Shown here in pieces: positions 1 to 12,270 of a stretch of DNA of 64,000 nucleotides. A program made the translations under genes and the position numbers. Under the pieces are notes generated by a model. The model was given only the letters and a program-made list of their open reading frames with translations. It had not been told where the DNA came from and did no database searches. Source of the DNA: Sindora glabra. Its lineage: Eukaryota; Streptophyta; Magnoliopsida; Fabales; Fabaceae. Position 1 is the first letter of the stretch, and each line of letters opens with the position of its first letter. Location of the stretch: positions 4,092,001-4,156,000 of the forward strand of contig CM035233.1 of NCBI GenBank assembly GCA_020226215.1, given 5' to 3'.

Positions 1-1741
1 CCAAAAATTTATATGTTTACATAGCTCAACCGAAACACAATATTCTTGAAGCTTTATTTATAAATAAACTGAATTTTAGTTTTTGAAATATTACAAATAA
101 GGGATTAAAGAAACCATCTACCAGAATAGATCAATTTTCATCCGTATTTGTTAAATGTTCAGCTGAACTGAAATTAATTAGTGGGACCTTGGGTGTTGTA
201 ATTGAAGTTTTAAATGAAAACACTTTTATAATGAAGGGGAAAAACATTAAATAAAGGTTTTTATGTGTTTCTCATAAAGTTCTTTATCCATATTACGATA
301 TATCTATTGATTGGTATCTTAATAATGTTATCAATTACAATTTAATGATTATAATAATTAATAAAATCATAATTATTTTCTTCAAATAGAACAATTAATG
401 CACATAAAAAATTTTGTGAAAGCCTTAATAGAAACATAAAAGGAAATTTTACTTAAATTTTATTTTATAATTAATTAGCCAAAAGTAAAAGTGAATAGTA
501 AATTTATTGATCAACTCCTCCCCCTTCAAAATATTTTAATATATATGACTAAACAGACAAACATGCATATTTCTCTCAATGTTACCCTCCGCGTTTGACT
601 TGAAACACTTTTCATTACGTTGTAGAAATATCTTTAATCTTCAATTAAACCATATTTAACACGAACACATTCGACAAAGAGTTTCAGTTTTATCTATGAT
701 CAGTATAAAATATTTTATATTAAAAGTAAATAAAAAAGAGATATGTCTTTAAAAAATTATAAATAATTTATAATTTTTAATTATAGTAAAGAAAATTTTA
801 ACAGTACATGATAATATATGAATGATTGATAGTGTAAAATTAATTTATATTAATAGTAAATTAAATTTATATTCTTTAACTAATAACTAAAAGGAGTTTG
901 AATTTGGAGATATTTCTACTAGTAGTGTTATTTCTACACAATATATATCTCGCATTAGATATCTAAAATACGCGAAAAAAACCTATAGCAATTGTGAAGT
1001 GGTTAAAAAAATTTCATAGTATATCAACAAAAAATAAATATAACGAGATAAAAAGATTACGGAAGCAAGATAACCGGAATACTACAAGCGCATCAATGAC
1101 GCAAAACTTCAACATAAGAATTTGTTTTTTTACTGCTTTTATATTTTTAAAAATAAAAACTTTTCTTAACAACTATTTTCATAATTTATTTTTGAAAATT
1201 ATAATTCTAAATATTTAATTTTAAAGACAGAAAAAAAAAACAGAAGTAATATACGTGTAAAGCGATCAAGGCTTCAAAAACGTATAGTATGCTAAAATAT
1301 ACAATAAAGGTGCAAAACGATGCAAAGAGAAAAAGGAGGCAGAGGCCGATTATTATCTGTTCTTGATGGGGAAGATCTATATAAGTACAAGTTCAAACAT
1401 AACACACCCACTTATATTCTTTATCATTCGAAACACTTTTGATACTAAAATTCGTTCAAAAGGAAAACTAATATAAACTTGTAAGAGGGCAAAAAAATTT
1501 TTTTATCATAAAAAGAGCCTTAAAAAATATCTTATGAATGATGGCCAACATTATTTAATTGAGCATTGAAAATAAATAGTATACCTGATATTTTTAGCAA
1601 TGTAATGATATTTGATGTTGTTTCAGAACGTTTATAACTTGAATTCGAACTCAAAAGTGTAGGCTAAATTGCTACTCATCTTTAGAAAGAAAAGAAAGAA
1701 AGAAATCCATGATATACAAAGTGAAGTCATATGTAGAGAGT

Positions 1742-1854
1742 AAAGCTTTCAGAGGAACCCCAAAGGCCTCCACTCTTTTATATTTCTGGATACTATACAG
1801 TTCTGTCAATCGTAATATAAAGTAGTGGAAGCCTTTGAGGTTACTTAAAGCTTT
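1742..1854 (-). ncRNA. MIR477: miR477-like microRNA precursor, copy A1
   Basis: Read on the minus strand, this segment folds into a hairpin. The 5' arm contains the core CCTCAAAGGCTTCCAC (mature candidate 1824-1844). The 3' arm contains GTGGAGGCCTTTGGGG. By eye these two 16-base segments pair without a break, with two G-U pairs. An outer AAAGCTTT palindrome closes the stem after a small internal loop, and the terminal loop lies near 1787-1812. Plant miR477 mature sequences carry a CCCTCA(A/G)AGGCTTCC core on the 5' arm; this copy has ACCTCAAAGGCTTCC. The hairpin recurs in R2 and R4 with the same orientation and TATA box. miR477 is known for post-transcriptional repression, with GRAS-type and other targets reported in dicots. 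Expression and targets here are inferred, not shown. The alternative is a non-functional paralogue or a MITE-like foldback. Confidence 0.7.
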
Positions 1855-1921
1855 CTCTGTTCAAATGCCATAATGATAAATTCATTACAGATTTGCTTAT
1901 CCCCTGTCTCAGCCACAACAC

Positions 1922-1931
1922 CTATATATAG
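1922..1931 (-). promoter_or_regulatory. Candidate TATA box for hairpin A1
   Basis: The minus strand reads CTATATATAG about 68 bases upstream of the hairpin's 5' end, which would place the transcription start near 1895. The box and its flanks are conserved at the same spacing in R2 (10199-10208) and R4 (35217-35226). Confidence 0.6.
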
Positions 1932-1987
1932 CGAAAGATGAGATTGCAAATTATTTGCATGACACACAAAAATGCTCTTCACTTTAT

Positions 1988-2258
1988 GGCTCAATTTATT
2001 TCGTTAAAAAGTATTTTCGGTAGGAAAATATTTTATATATATATATTAATAAAGAAATAATATGTCATTTATATTAATGATTAAAAAAATAATAATTGAT
2101 TTTTTGGAAATAGAAGAAAATAATTTTTTTTGAAATAAAGAAAATTATTTTTCTTAAATTCTTCATATCTAATATTAAATTAGAAAAATACTTTCTCCCA
2201 TTTAACACTTTATAACCATATTTTGTGAAAAATATTTTTCAATGAATCAAACGGAACC
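1988..2258. mobile_element. MITE of family A, copy 1
   Basis: This is a small element of about 271 bases with no coding capacity. Its imperfect terminal inverted repeats start GGCTCAATTTATTTCGTTA on the left and GGTTCCGTTTGATTCATTGA on the right (reverse complement). TAT flanks both sides (1985-1987, 2260-2262). The matching place in R4 (35291-35300) reads CTCTATTTGT without the insert and serves as an empty site. The 3-base duplication suits a PIF/Harbinger-type MITE, but the superfamily is an inference. Confidence 0.65.
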
Positions 2259-2536
2259 ATATTTGTAACGTTTTGCATGATTGGCCTAATGTTATGAGAT
2301 CACTTTGTTGATCTTCAATACTTTATGCCTTATGAGAATCCTGGGTGGGCATTAACAGAGATGCGATAACATTTGATATTGCATTGATATTTTTTCTCCC
2401 TTCGATACCTGGCTCGGTGTGCGTTAAGACTTTATAAGTTGAGTTTACGAAATAAATTCTTTTATAGTCGTTAGTCACTCTCAAAAAGGGTTTATCGGTT
2501 TATCGAATTAGTACTTTAACCCTCATAGATTTTTTT

Positions 2537-3013
2537 TTAGCAAGGATTTTTACCTCAAACCCAACTTGACATTTTACATATTTCAAAAGAGTCATATTTT
2601 CATTTTTAAATTTGCAAAAAGAACTTTTGGTTTTAAAATTTCTATTAAATTCCAATTTTGTCTCTTAAAATTTATTTGAGATAAAGTTAGAGAATATATT
2701 TACTTTAAATAAAAATTTAAGTGTTATGATTGAAACTTTTGTGAAAAATTAAAAGATGAAATATGTTTTTTTATAAAAATATGAAAGACTTGATTGATAT
2801 ATATATAATATAAATTGCTGAATTATTAAAGATCATGTAAATTAAACACCGTATAAACACCTTTAAAAAAATGAAATTAAGCCACTGAATAATATCTATA
2901 AAAATTAAAGGGTATTGGAGCAAAAAAGTTGTTATCTGTACTTTTGCCGGCAAAAATCGCTAAATATAACCATTTTTCCCCTTTACATTAACCGGTAAGA
3001 TATTTAAGATATT
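2537..3013. repeat. Sub-repeat S, copy Sa1
   Basis: This is one of two diverged copies of a roughly 450-base segment within R1. It starts near ACCTCAAACCCAACTTGACA and ends near the CGCTAAATATAACC block followed by CCCCTTTACATTAACC. The second copy is at 3600-4055. The Sa/Sb pair recurs in R2 and R3, so this duplication is older than the array. Confidence 0.65.
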
Positions 3014-3599
3014 TGGCTAAATGTGAGTAGTGACATCGGGTTGGAAATGATTTGGGCGGAATATTTGATCATCGTCAGTAAAAGATCTAAATGAAAATAA
3101 AAATATTTTTAATTTTTCCCATAACACTTTATTAGTTATTTTAGATTTTAAGCTTATATTATTATTATTATTATTATTTGGTTAAGTTGGAATCTTTGTA
3201 ATTAAATCTTATTTATGCTTCGGCGCATATATCAATACCTAGAAAATCTTGGCATGAATGTCTAGATATATCATCGTTTAGTTTTTTTTTTCTATGAAAC
3301 AAATGTGCTATTTGATCTTTTAATTTCTAAAAAAATGTATAATGTTAATTGTAGCCAATTTTTTTTATTTTTTTAACAAATTAAAATGAATAGTTGACAT
3401 CTAGCTTAAGAACCTACGTACATATATTGTATGATTCATACTTTCATTTTCTTTTCATAAAAAGGTATTTTTGGACCTTCAATTTTTACTGAAATTTAAA
3501 TCATGTCTCCAATGTTTCATTTGAAGTAAATTTATATTCAAGCCCTTTTTTTTTTTAAATAAAAAGCACAATTTTAGCTAGCAATTTAATTCAATTAGG

Positions 3600-4055
3600 T
3601 TTTTTTACCAGAGATATTTACTTGAGATCTAACTTGATATTTTATGGGTTTCAAATGAGTAATATTCTCATTTTTTAAATAAAAATGCATTTTGGTCCTA
3701 AAGCTTTTACTAAAATTTTAATTTTTCTCTTAAAATTTATTTAAAATAAAGTTAGAGAGTAAATTTCCTTCAAAAAACTTAAGAGATATGATTAAAATTT
3801 TTATGAAAATTATGATTTATATAAATATATAATATAAGATATTAAGTTAAATTTCATGTAAATTGAATGCTGTGTAAACACTTTCATTAATTAATATATA
3901 TATATATGAAATTAAGCTACAAAATTATACTAATAAAAATTAAAGGATAAAACTATTAGGGCAAAAACCTATTATCAGTACCTTTGCCAGTAAAACCCGT
4001 TAAATATAACCATTTTTTCCCCCTTTACATTAGCCGTAGAATATTTAAAATTATC
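3600..4055. repeat. Sub-repeat S, copy Sb1
   Basis: This is the second copy of sub-repeat S in R1. It runs from GAGATCTAACTTGATATTTT to CCGTTAAATATAACC. The ORF that begins near its right end at 3984 is not conserved and is taken as chance. Between Sa1 and Sb1 lie a short (TTA)n run near 3157-3178 and the GCTTCGGCGC landmark, but no gene. Confidence 0.65.
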
Positions 4056-6124
4056 CTTTATCGCATATTATCTAAATTCCATACTAATAAATCTTTTTAT
4101 GAACATTGCGCTAATGGATTCTGCTGTCACCAAAAGCCTTTTAAATCATTGGCCTCACCCACTTATACAGTGTCCCACCTTTGTGTTTGGTAAACATTAA
4201 TTAATCACACTAATTCATATTATGTGGGCCTATTTCCTCATTTTTTTGGTTGTCTACTTTTAAGTTTTTTTTTTTTATTGCTTGTGTTGCATTAATCATG
4301 GAATAGCAATGGATGGTAGAGAAAATGAACTTCTTAATTGGAAGTTAAATGCTGTATGAATAGTAATCAACAGGGGAGATATTTAATTTTCTAGGAAGTA
4401 AGGGAAGGTTATCAGTCAAGAGGAATTTATCAATTTAAGCAGCACATATTTTTAATTACTACTATTACAATTTTTTTTTCATGTAAACAAAATTTGGATA
4501 AGGAGAACCAATATTTTCTCCATCACGAATTTATGCAACAAAAAAAAAAGTTAAAAAGAATAATGTAGATTTCGTTGCTTTTGTAGCAAAAATTTTCATG
4601 GAAATGCTTCATTATCAATAGGAATGTCAACTACAATGGAATATAGGAACAGAAGCACGTGTTGAATGCATTAAAATGCCAACTAGAAAATTATTTTCTG
4701 TTCATGGATGAATTTGGCAAGTTGATGCTTATTTAGTTATTCAAAGGTTTATAAATTATGTTATAATGTTTTATTGAAAAATTAAAATTTTATATTCAAA
4801 ATTTTAAAAATTTTATTTCACAAAGATTTATTGTTTTACAAGGATTTGGTGTATATCAAATATATAACAATTTCTCAATCTAACATAATAATATTTATAA
4901 TTCTTTAAAAGAATAGTTTTTAATAGTGAATACTTCAATCAAAAATTTGTATATTGAGGACGAATCCTCAAATTTAAGATTGGTTTATATAACAGAGGTG
5001 GAAAAAATGGTAAGAGTATACTATCTTAATTAATTCTTCTCTAATTAAGAATCGCATCCATTATTAGTTTATGCTCTTATCTTTGAAAGGGTGTTGACTC
5101 ACTTCACCACAAATTTGGCATTGCCACTTTCTCGACTGATCATGAGAATATTTGAAGCTTATAACCCATTAAAATGGAATCGATCTAATAATTTAGTGAC
5201 ATATTTAATTTATTTATTTTGACTTGTTTTTAAAAAATTAGACCTTTCAATTACCATGATTTGCAAAAGAATTATTCAAGAATACTCAAATCCAAACACA
5301 TTTCTATTTTTACAAGCATTCAAATTCCAGTTTCTGGATTCGAACAAGGTGGCCAGTTAAAAGAGAATTTACTAGAAATGATTTTTTTTGCATCAGTTTT
5401 GAATTTGACATGAAATCTTCTATTATATAGCGATACTCATATATATGTTAGTTCATAATCGATGTGAAATGCATCAAACAATTGACATTGGTTGGGAATT
5501 TTTTAGCTGCACCTATTCTCTCTTTTTTATTTCAGAACTCAAAATTTCCATTGAACACATTTGCCCGCATTTGCATCTTCTCTTTTATAACATCAACCCG
5601 TTTGTGTTAACACTACTTGAAAATATCCCTACAAAAAGGTAAATAAATGAATACAACACTTAGAATAAGAAAAATAATTACAACACTTAAAGGAAGAAAA
5701 ATTAAATGAAGAAATATGAAGATGCAGAAGAATGAAGAAGGAAACTTGCTCACTTATTTGCAGATGGGAGGCACATTTCCAAACTACAAACAAGGCAAAG
5801 TGAGGGGAGCTATTCTGTAAATAATTTTTAACAATTCTAAAGGGTATTTACGGGATCATGGGCCAAATATGATAGCAAACAAAGCTTCTAACAAAAGATA
5901 CTAATGGATTTTTAGATCAAACTTTAAGTGTAGGGCATTCCTTTATTTTGAAGGAGGTTTGTGTAGATTTTCAAAATACTTGAGAGGTTGACGTAATTTT
6001 GTGAAACCTCAAGAAATGTCAAAATATTTTACTCTAAACATAGATTAATTAGTATAGCAATGACTTGTATCTAGATATGAAATTTATTTCCCAATATTTA
6101 CAAAAAATTTAGGCTTCAATTCCA
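4056..6124. repeat. Conserved non-coding blocks of R1
   Basis: No gene is seen here. The segment holds landmarks shared by several units. One is the TTTCTCCATCACGAATTTAT block at 4515, also in R2, R3 and R5. Another is the ATTGAGGACGAATCCTC block at 4952. A third is the GAAACTTGCTCACTTATTTG block at 5741, kept at high similarity in R2 (14010), R3 (28268) and R5 (57870). The short ORF at 5445-5642 is not preserved in the other units. Confidence 0.6.
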
Positions 6125-6650
6125 TTTTGGTGTTCTAAAATATAAATTATGTAATTTCAGTCCTTTAAAATGTTAATTTTGCATTTTTAATATCTTATTT
6201 TAAAATAATCTATTTTTGTCTCCATAAATATTAAATTGGTAAAGTTTTGGTACCCTATTTAATTTTTATCTATTTCTATCAACTTCAATTGTTTGATGTT
6301 TAATCCCTAAGCATTCACTGGACTATTTTTTAAATAAATCATATTTTTAAATATTTTTATAGACTATTAACTCTTAAAATAATCCAATTTTTCACATGTA
6401 ATCCATTGATTTTATTTAAATTTTTTAAAATTATGATAAATTTTTTTGTCATTTGCACATGGAAACCATTTTAAGTTAATATAAAGGAAATATAGGATGA
6501 AAATGGTCGTATAAGATCAAGAAATTGATAAAAGTCAAATTTGAGGACTAAAATTGTACTAATTTAATATCTAGGAAGTCAAAATAGTTTATTTTAAATT
6601 ATAGATCAAAATTATGCAATTTATATTTTAGAATGACCAAAATTACATTA
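6125..6650. repeat. Foldback (long inverted repeat) element, R1
   Basis: The left half is imperfectly complementary to the right half along most of its length. On the left, TCTAAAATATAAATTATG is mirrored on the right by ATGCAATTTATATTTTAGA, and AATATTAAATTGGTAAAG is mirrored by GTACTAATTTAATATCT. If transcribed, it would form a long double-stranded hairpin. Related copies lie at 14380-14755 (right half only), 28655-29355 and 58245-59130. No coding capacity is seen. Confidence 0.65.
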
Positions 6651-8370
6651 ACTCCAAAAATCTAAAATCAGGGTAATATAAATGAATAATTCAAAATTTA
6701 AAAACATATAGAAATCAGCACAAAATTAATACAATAAATAAAGGTACAAAACAAAAATGTAAATTATCAGTAATTCATATGTAGCATAAACCTAATCAAG
6801 TGCAACATTTTTTTTTCTCATCAATTGCAACTACTTCAACGAAATTATTAGTGCCATGAACTCGTAACTCAAAAAGTTGACCACAGGATGAAGAAACATA
6901 AAGAAAGGATATAATTTATGTAAATTGCTCTTCAATTTATGCCATCGTCGTCAACTTTACCATTGCAATTAAGTAATAAAAACTATATTTATATGCTGTT
7001 TTTGCAACATTTTATAAAATTATGCATACCTTAATGAAAATTTTCTATATACGGGAAAAATTAAGAAAAATATTACAAATTGTCAAGAGAAAATAAGTAG
7101 TTGATAAAAATTTATTATATTTTGGTAAATACCTTCTTGAAAACATTAATATTTTATTTTTCTTTTGTATTAATTCGTATGAATCTATACCTGGCCAACC
7201 ATATCTCACTACCCTTATTGTTATAGAAATTTTTTTTCAAAGCTGTCACATTTTTATGAATTGTTAGAAGAATATTAGTTCTTGCTAAACTATGCTCTAA
7301 TTCGTGTAATAAAATCATAAATCGAGGCTAAGCTTGGGTACATCAGAACTTTCATTTTTAATTCAAGAACCGAAAGAAACGAAGAATAAGTTGTAGGCTG
7401 TTTTAGCAGTTCTGACGTTAAAAAAAATGAAAAGAAAGTTTGTATTATCGCGATTGTGACTCACAATTTATGATCAGGTGAATAAAGTTTCATATAATAT
7501 GTCAACTAGAAAGTTATTTTCTGAATTTGGCAAGTTGATGCTTCTTTAGTTATTCAAAGGTTTTATAAATTATTTTACAAAGTTTTATTAAAAAATTAAA
7601 ACTTTATATTCAAAATCTTGAAAATTTTATTTCACAAAAATTTATTGTTTTATAATGATTTGGTATATATCAAATATATACCAATTTTTCAATCTAACAT
7701 ATTAATATTTAATGCATATAATTCTTTAAAGAGTACTTTATAATGGTGAATACTTAAATAAAAAAGTTCTATATTGAGGATGAATCCTTGAATTTAAGAT
7801 TGGTTTATACATGATTCACAGGTGGAAAAAAAAGTAGTAAGAGTGTACCATCTTAATTAACACTTCTCTAATTATTAATCGTATCCATTATTAGTTTATG
7901 CTCTCATCCGTGCAAGGATTTTAACTCACTTTTCCACAAATTAGGCATTGCCACGTTCTCGATTGATCACCAGAATATTTGAAACTTATTAAAAGGGAAT
8001 CAATCTAATAATTTAGTGACAAATTTAATTTTTTTTTTGGCTTGTTTTCAAAACTTTGACCTTTCAATTAACATGATTCACAAATGAATTAACCAAGAAT
8101 ACTTAAATCCAAACACATCTCAATTTTTATGAGCATTCAAATTCTTGTTTTTGGATTCTAATAAGGGGGTCGGTTAAAGGACAATTTACTAGAAATGATT
8201 TTAGAGATAATTTTTTTTTTGTTTAAAACATATTGAAATACTTGATTTCGTTATGTCATGTTAGAAAACAAATGCAATGCAAGGCCAAAATCATCAAATA
8301 CAATGTTTGTTTCATGATTTCATCCTAATCAAAATACTGTCTAGTTAATTTTCTTAAATTTGGCTTCATT
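6651..8370. repeat. Right part of R1, including a repeated block
   Basis: No gene is seen. The block 6790-7400, including GAACTCGTAACTCAAAAAG and CAAGAACCGAAAGAAACG, recurs at 29490-30100 and 59280-59880. From about 7436 the sequence matches 60209-60240. At about 7495 it jumps to match 60870 onward, so R1 lacks the roughly 630 bases that hold the variant hairpin in R5. From 7500 to 8200 it repeats the earlier 4690-5350 segment of the same unit. Confidence 0.6.
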
Positions 8371-10018
8371 AAATGTTTACATAGTCCAACCGAAACGCAC
8401 TTTTCTTGAAACTCTATTTATAAATAAACTGAATTTTAGTTCTTGAAATATTACAAATAAGGGATTAAATAATCCATCTACCATAACATATCAATTTTCA
8501 TTGGTATAACTGATCAGCTGAATTGAAATAAATTAGCGGGATCTTCGGTGTTATAAGTGAAGTTGTGAATGTAAACACTTTTATAATGAAGGAAAGCCTT
8601 AAACAAAGGTTCTTATGTGTTTCTCATAAAGTTCTTTATCCGTATTACGATATATCTGTTGATTGTTATCTTAATATTATTAACGATTACAATTTAATTA
8701 TTATAATAATTAATAAAATCATAATTATTTTCTTCAAATAGAACAATTAATATACATATCAAAATTTTTGTGAAAAACCTTAATAGAAACATAAAAGGAA
8801 ATTTTACTTAAATTTTATTTTATAATTAATTAGCCAAAGGTAAGGGTGAGTAGTAAATTAATTGATCAACTCCTCCCCTTTCAAAATATTTTGATATATA
8901 TGACTAACTAGACAAACATGCATATTTTGCTCAATGTTACACTCAAAGTTTGGCTTGAAACACTTTTCATTACGTTGTAGAAATATCTTTAATCGTCAAC
9001 TAAACCATATTTAACAAGAACGCATTTGAAGAGTTTAAGTTTTATCTACGATCGGTATAAAATATTTTATATTATTAATAAATAAGAAAGAGATGTCTTT
9101 AAAAAATCATTAATAATTAATAATTTTTAATTACAGTAAAAAAAAAGAGTTTGAATTTGGAGATATTTCAACTAGTAGTAGTGTTATTTGTACACAATAT
9201 ATATCTCGCATTAGATATCTAATATACGGGAGAAAAACCTATGGCAACTGTGAAGTGGTTAAAAAAATTTCATAATATATCAACAGAAAATAAACATAAT
9301 GAGATAAAAAGATTATGGTAGGTATGATAACCGGAATACTACAAGCGCATCAATGACGCAAAACTTTAACATTAAGGATTTGGTTATTTAATTACTGCTC
9401 TTATATTTTTAAAAATAAATTTTTTTATTCATAACTATTTTCATAATTTATTTTTGAAAATTATAATTCTAAATATTTAATTTAAAAAACAGAAAAAAAA
9501 CAGAAGTAATGTACGTGCAAAACGATTAAGACTTTAAAAACGTATAGTATGCTAAAGTATACAATAAAGGTGCAAAACGATGCAAAAAGACAAAAGAGGC
9601 CGATTATTATTTGTTCTTGATGGGTAAGAGCTATAAAAGTGCAGTTACAAACTTAACAAACCTACTTATATTCTTTATTATTGGAAACACTTTTGATACT
9701 AAAATTCCTTCAAAAAGAAAACTAATATAAACTTACTTGTAAGAGGGCAAAAAAAAAATTTTATCATAAAAAAATCCTTAAAAAATATCTTATGTTACGG
9801 TTTCAATATTTAATGATGGCCAAAATTATTTAATTGAGCATTGGAAATAAATAGTATACCTGATACTTTTAGTAAAGTAGTGACATTTGATGTTGTTTCT
9901 GAACCTTTTTCTTATTTATATCTTGAATTCGAACTCTAGGCTAAATTGCTACTCATCTTTAGAAAGAAAAGAAAGAAAGAAATCCATGATATACAAAGTG
10001 AAGTCATATGTAGAGAGT

Positions 10019-10131
10019 AAAGCTTTCAGGGGAACCCCAAAGGCCTCCACTCTTTTATATTTCTGGATACTATACAGTTCTGTCCATCGTAATATAAAGT
10101 AGTGGAAGCCTTTGAGGTTACTGAAAGCTTT
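10019..10131 (-). ncRNA. MIR477: miR477-like microRNA precursor, copy A2
   Basis: This is the R2 counterpart of hairpin A1. The mature core CCTCAAAGGCTTCCAC (minus strand, candidate 10101-10121) is identical to A1. The opposing arm GTGGAGGCCTTTGGGG is also identical, so the 16-pair duplex is kept, while a few changes fall outside it: CAGGGG for CAGAGG, TTACTGAAAG for TTACTTAAAG, and one loop base. The outer AAAGCTTT palindrome is present. Two ORFs overlap the hairpin (9887-10102 plus, 10026-10244 minus). I treat them as chance because the reading frames are not kept in the other copies. Identity of the duplex is suggestive of function, but it could also reflect a recent duplication. Confidence 0.7.
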
Positions 10132-10198
10132 CTCTGTTCAAATGCCATAATGATAAATTCATTACAGATTTGCTTATCCTCTGTCACAGCCACAACAC

Positions 10199-10208
10199 CT
10201 ATATATAG
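10199..10208 (-). promoter_or_regulatory. Candidate TATA box for hairpin A2
   Basis: The minus strand reads CTATATATAG about 68 bases upstream of the hairpin, the same sequence and spacing as in R1 and R4. Confidence 0.6.
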
Positions 10209-10263
10209 CCAGAGATGAGATTGCAAATTATTTGTATGACCCAATAAATTCTCTTCACTGTAT

Positions 10264-10540
10264 GGCTTTATTTGTTTTGTTGGAAAATATTTCTATAAAA
10301 AAATATTATTTACATAAATATATTAACGAAGGAGTGATATATCATTTATATTAATAATTAAAAAATTATACCGAAAAATTTGGTAATGGAAGAAAGTAAT
10401 TTTCTTTTTGAAATAGGAGAAATTGCTTTACTTAAAATTTTCATATTTAAAATTAAACAAGTAAAATATTTTTTTTATTTTAATATTTTATAACTATACT
10501 TTTAAAAAAATATTTTCAAATGAAACAAACAAACGGAACC
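10264..10540. mobile_element. MITE of family A, copy 2
   Basis: This copy is orthologous to the one in R1, at the same site. It has a GGCTTTATTTGTTTTGTTGG left end, a right end closing in AAACGGAACC, and TAT on each side (10261-10263, 10541-10543). Because R1 and R2 share the insertion site, the MITE came in before they separated, or was copied along with the unit. Confidence 0.6.
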
Positions 10541-10834
10541 TATATTTCTAGTGTTTTGCATGATTTGCCGAATGTTATCATATCACTTTGTTGATCTTCA
10601 ATACTTTATGGCTCATGCGAATCTTCCTATTTCAGAATGATGGGCAATTAACGGAGATGCGATAACATTTGATGTTGCATTGATATTTTTCTCCCTTCGA
10701 TAACTGAGTTGGTGTGCGTTAAAACTTTTAAAGTTGAGTTTACGACAGAAATTGTTTTATAATCATTAGACACTCCAAAAAAGGGTTTAACGGTTTACTG
10801 AATTAGTGCTTTAACTTGGATAGATTATTTTTAA

Positions 10835-11280
10835 AGCAAAGATATTTGCCTGAAATCCAACTTGACATTTTACATGTTTTAAAAGAGTCATGTTCTGATT
10901 TATATTTTTATAAAAAGCACTTTTGGTATTAAAATTTCAATTTTGTCTCTTAAAATTTCTTTGAGACAAAGTTAGAGAATATATTTACTTCAAATAAATA
11001 TTTAAGTGATATGATTGAAACTTTTGTGAAAATTAAAAGATCAAAAATGTTTTTTCATAATAGTGTGAAAAATATGTTTTATATAAATAATAAAAATTGC
11101 TGAATATTAAATATTATGTAAATTGAATGCCATAGAAATACTTTAAAAAAATATGAAATTCCTATAAAAAATAGTGGAGCAAAAACTTGCTCTCTGTACT
11201 TTTTCCCGCAAAATTCGCTAAATATAAGCCTTTTTTACCCCTCTACATTAACTGCTATGATATTTATGATATTTGTTTAA
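10835..11280. repeat. Sub-repeat S, copy Sa2
   Basis: This matches Sa1 from the CCAACTTGACATTTTACATG block to the CGCTAAATATAAGCC block, with small deletions. Confidence 0.6.
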
Positions 11281-11829
11281 ATATGAGTATTGCGAGATCG
11301 ACTGGAGTAATAACATCGGATTGGACAAGATTTGATCGGAATATTTGATCACTGTCAGTAAAAGACCTGCAGATAACAAAAAATTTAAATTTTCTCATAA
11401 CACTTCATTAGTTATTTTGGATTTTAAGCCTATTGTGTTGTTGTTGTTGTTTGGTTAAGTTGGAACTTTTGTAATTAAATGTTATTTATGCTTCGGCGCA
11501 TATATCAATACCTAGAAAATCTAGGCATGAATGTCTAGATAAATCATCCTTTAGTTTTTATTTTTTTTATGAAAGAAATGTGCTATTTGATTTTTTTTAA
11601 TTTCTAAAAAAACGTATGACGTTAATTAGTAGCCTAATTTTGTTATTTTCTTTAACAAAAATGAATAGTTGACATCTTATTCTTTTGATAAAAAGGCATT
11701 TTTGGTCCTTTGAATTTTACTAAAATTTAAATCATGATTTCTAGGTTTCATTTGAAGTAAATTTTATACACTAGTATTTTTTTTTTTAAGAAAAAGCACA
11801 ATTTTGGTTATCAGTTTAACTTGATAGAT

Positions 11830-12270
11830 TTTTTTCAGAGATATTTACCTGAGATCTAACTTGACATTTTATGTGTTTCATATGAGTCATATTTTCATTT
11901 TTTAAACACAAAAAGGAACTTTTGGTTGTAAAACTTCTAGTAAAATTTCAATTTTGCTTCTTAAAATTTATTTGAAATAAAGTTATAGACTAAATTTACT
12001 TCATATAAAATTTAACAGATATGATTGAAATTTTTGTAAAAAATTATGATTTAAATAAATAACATAAGATATTAAGTTAAATGCCATATAAATTGAATGT
12101 TGTATAAACACTTTCATAAAAAAAATTAATGAAATTAAGCTAATAAATTATACCAATAAAAATTAAAGGATAAAACTATTAGAGCAAAAACCTATTATCA
12201 ATACTTTTGCCCTAAAACCCGTCATATAAAACAAATTTTTTTCCCTTGACATTAACTGTAGAATATTAAA
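11830..12270. repeat. Sub-repeat S, copy Sb2
   Basis: This matches Sb1, from GAGATCTAACTTGACATTTT to the block CCTATTATCAATACTTTTGC. No gene is seen in it or in the following 12271-13670, which repeats the R1 landmarks near 4515-5440. Confidence 0.6.

Larger units (their letters stand above)
1..8370. repeat. Tandem repeat unit R1
   Basis: This is the most complete copy of the array unit, though its left end may lie outside the window. Landmarks in order: a block at 10-60 (matching 8370-8430 and 61685-61740); a block at 915-965 ending in TATATATCTCGCATTAGATA (also near 9200, 34150 and 63220); the miRNA-like hairpin; sub-repeats Sa and Sb; a block containing GCTTCGGCGCATATATCAAT at 3216 (also near 11490 and 30475); a block at 4510-4990; a block at 5640-5900; a foldback element; and a block at 6790-7420. 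Part of the 4690-5350 segment recurs at 7500-8200. That internal repeat suggests the unit is itself built from an older duplication. No protein gene is supported; the short ORFs here are not conserved in the other units. Confidence 0.85.

Noticed and set aside
5740..5900. Well-conserved block with GGGAGG motif considered as a miR482-like site
   Set aside because: No complementary arm is visible nearby and the match to miR482 is too short.
10026..10244. 72-codon minus-strand ORF over hairpin A2
   Set aside because: The frame is broken in the R1 and R4 counterparts, while the hairpin is kept. The conserved product is the RNA stem.
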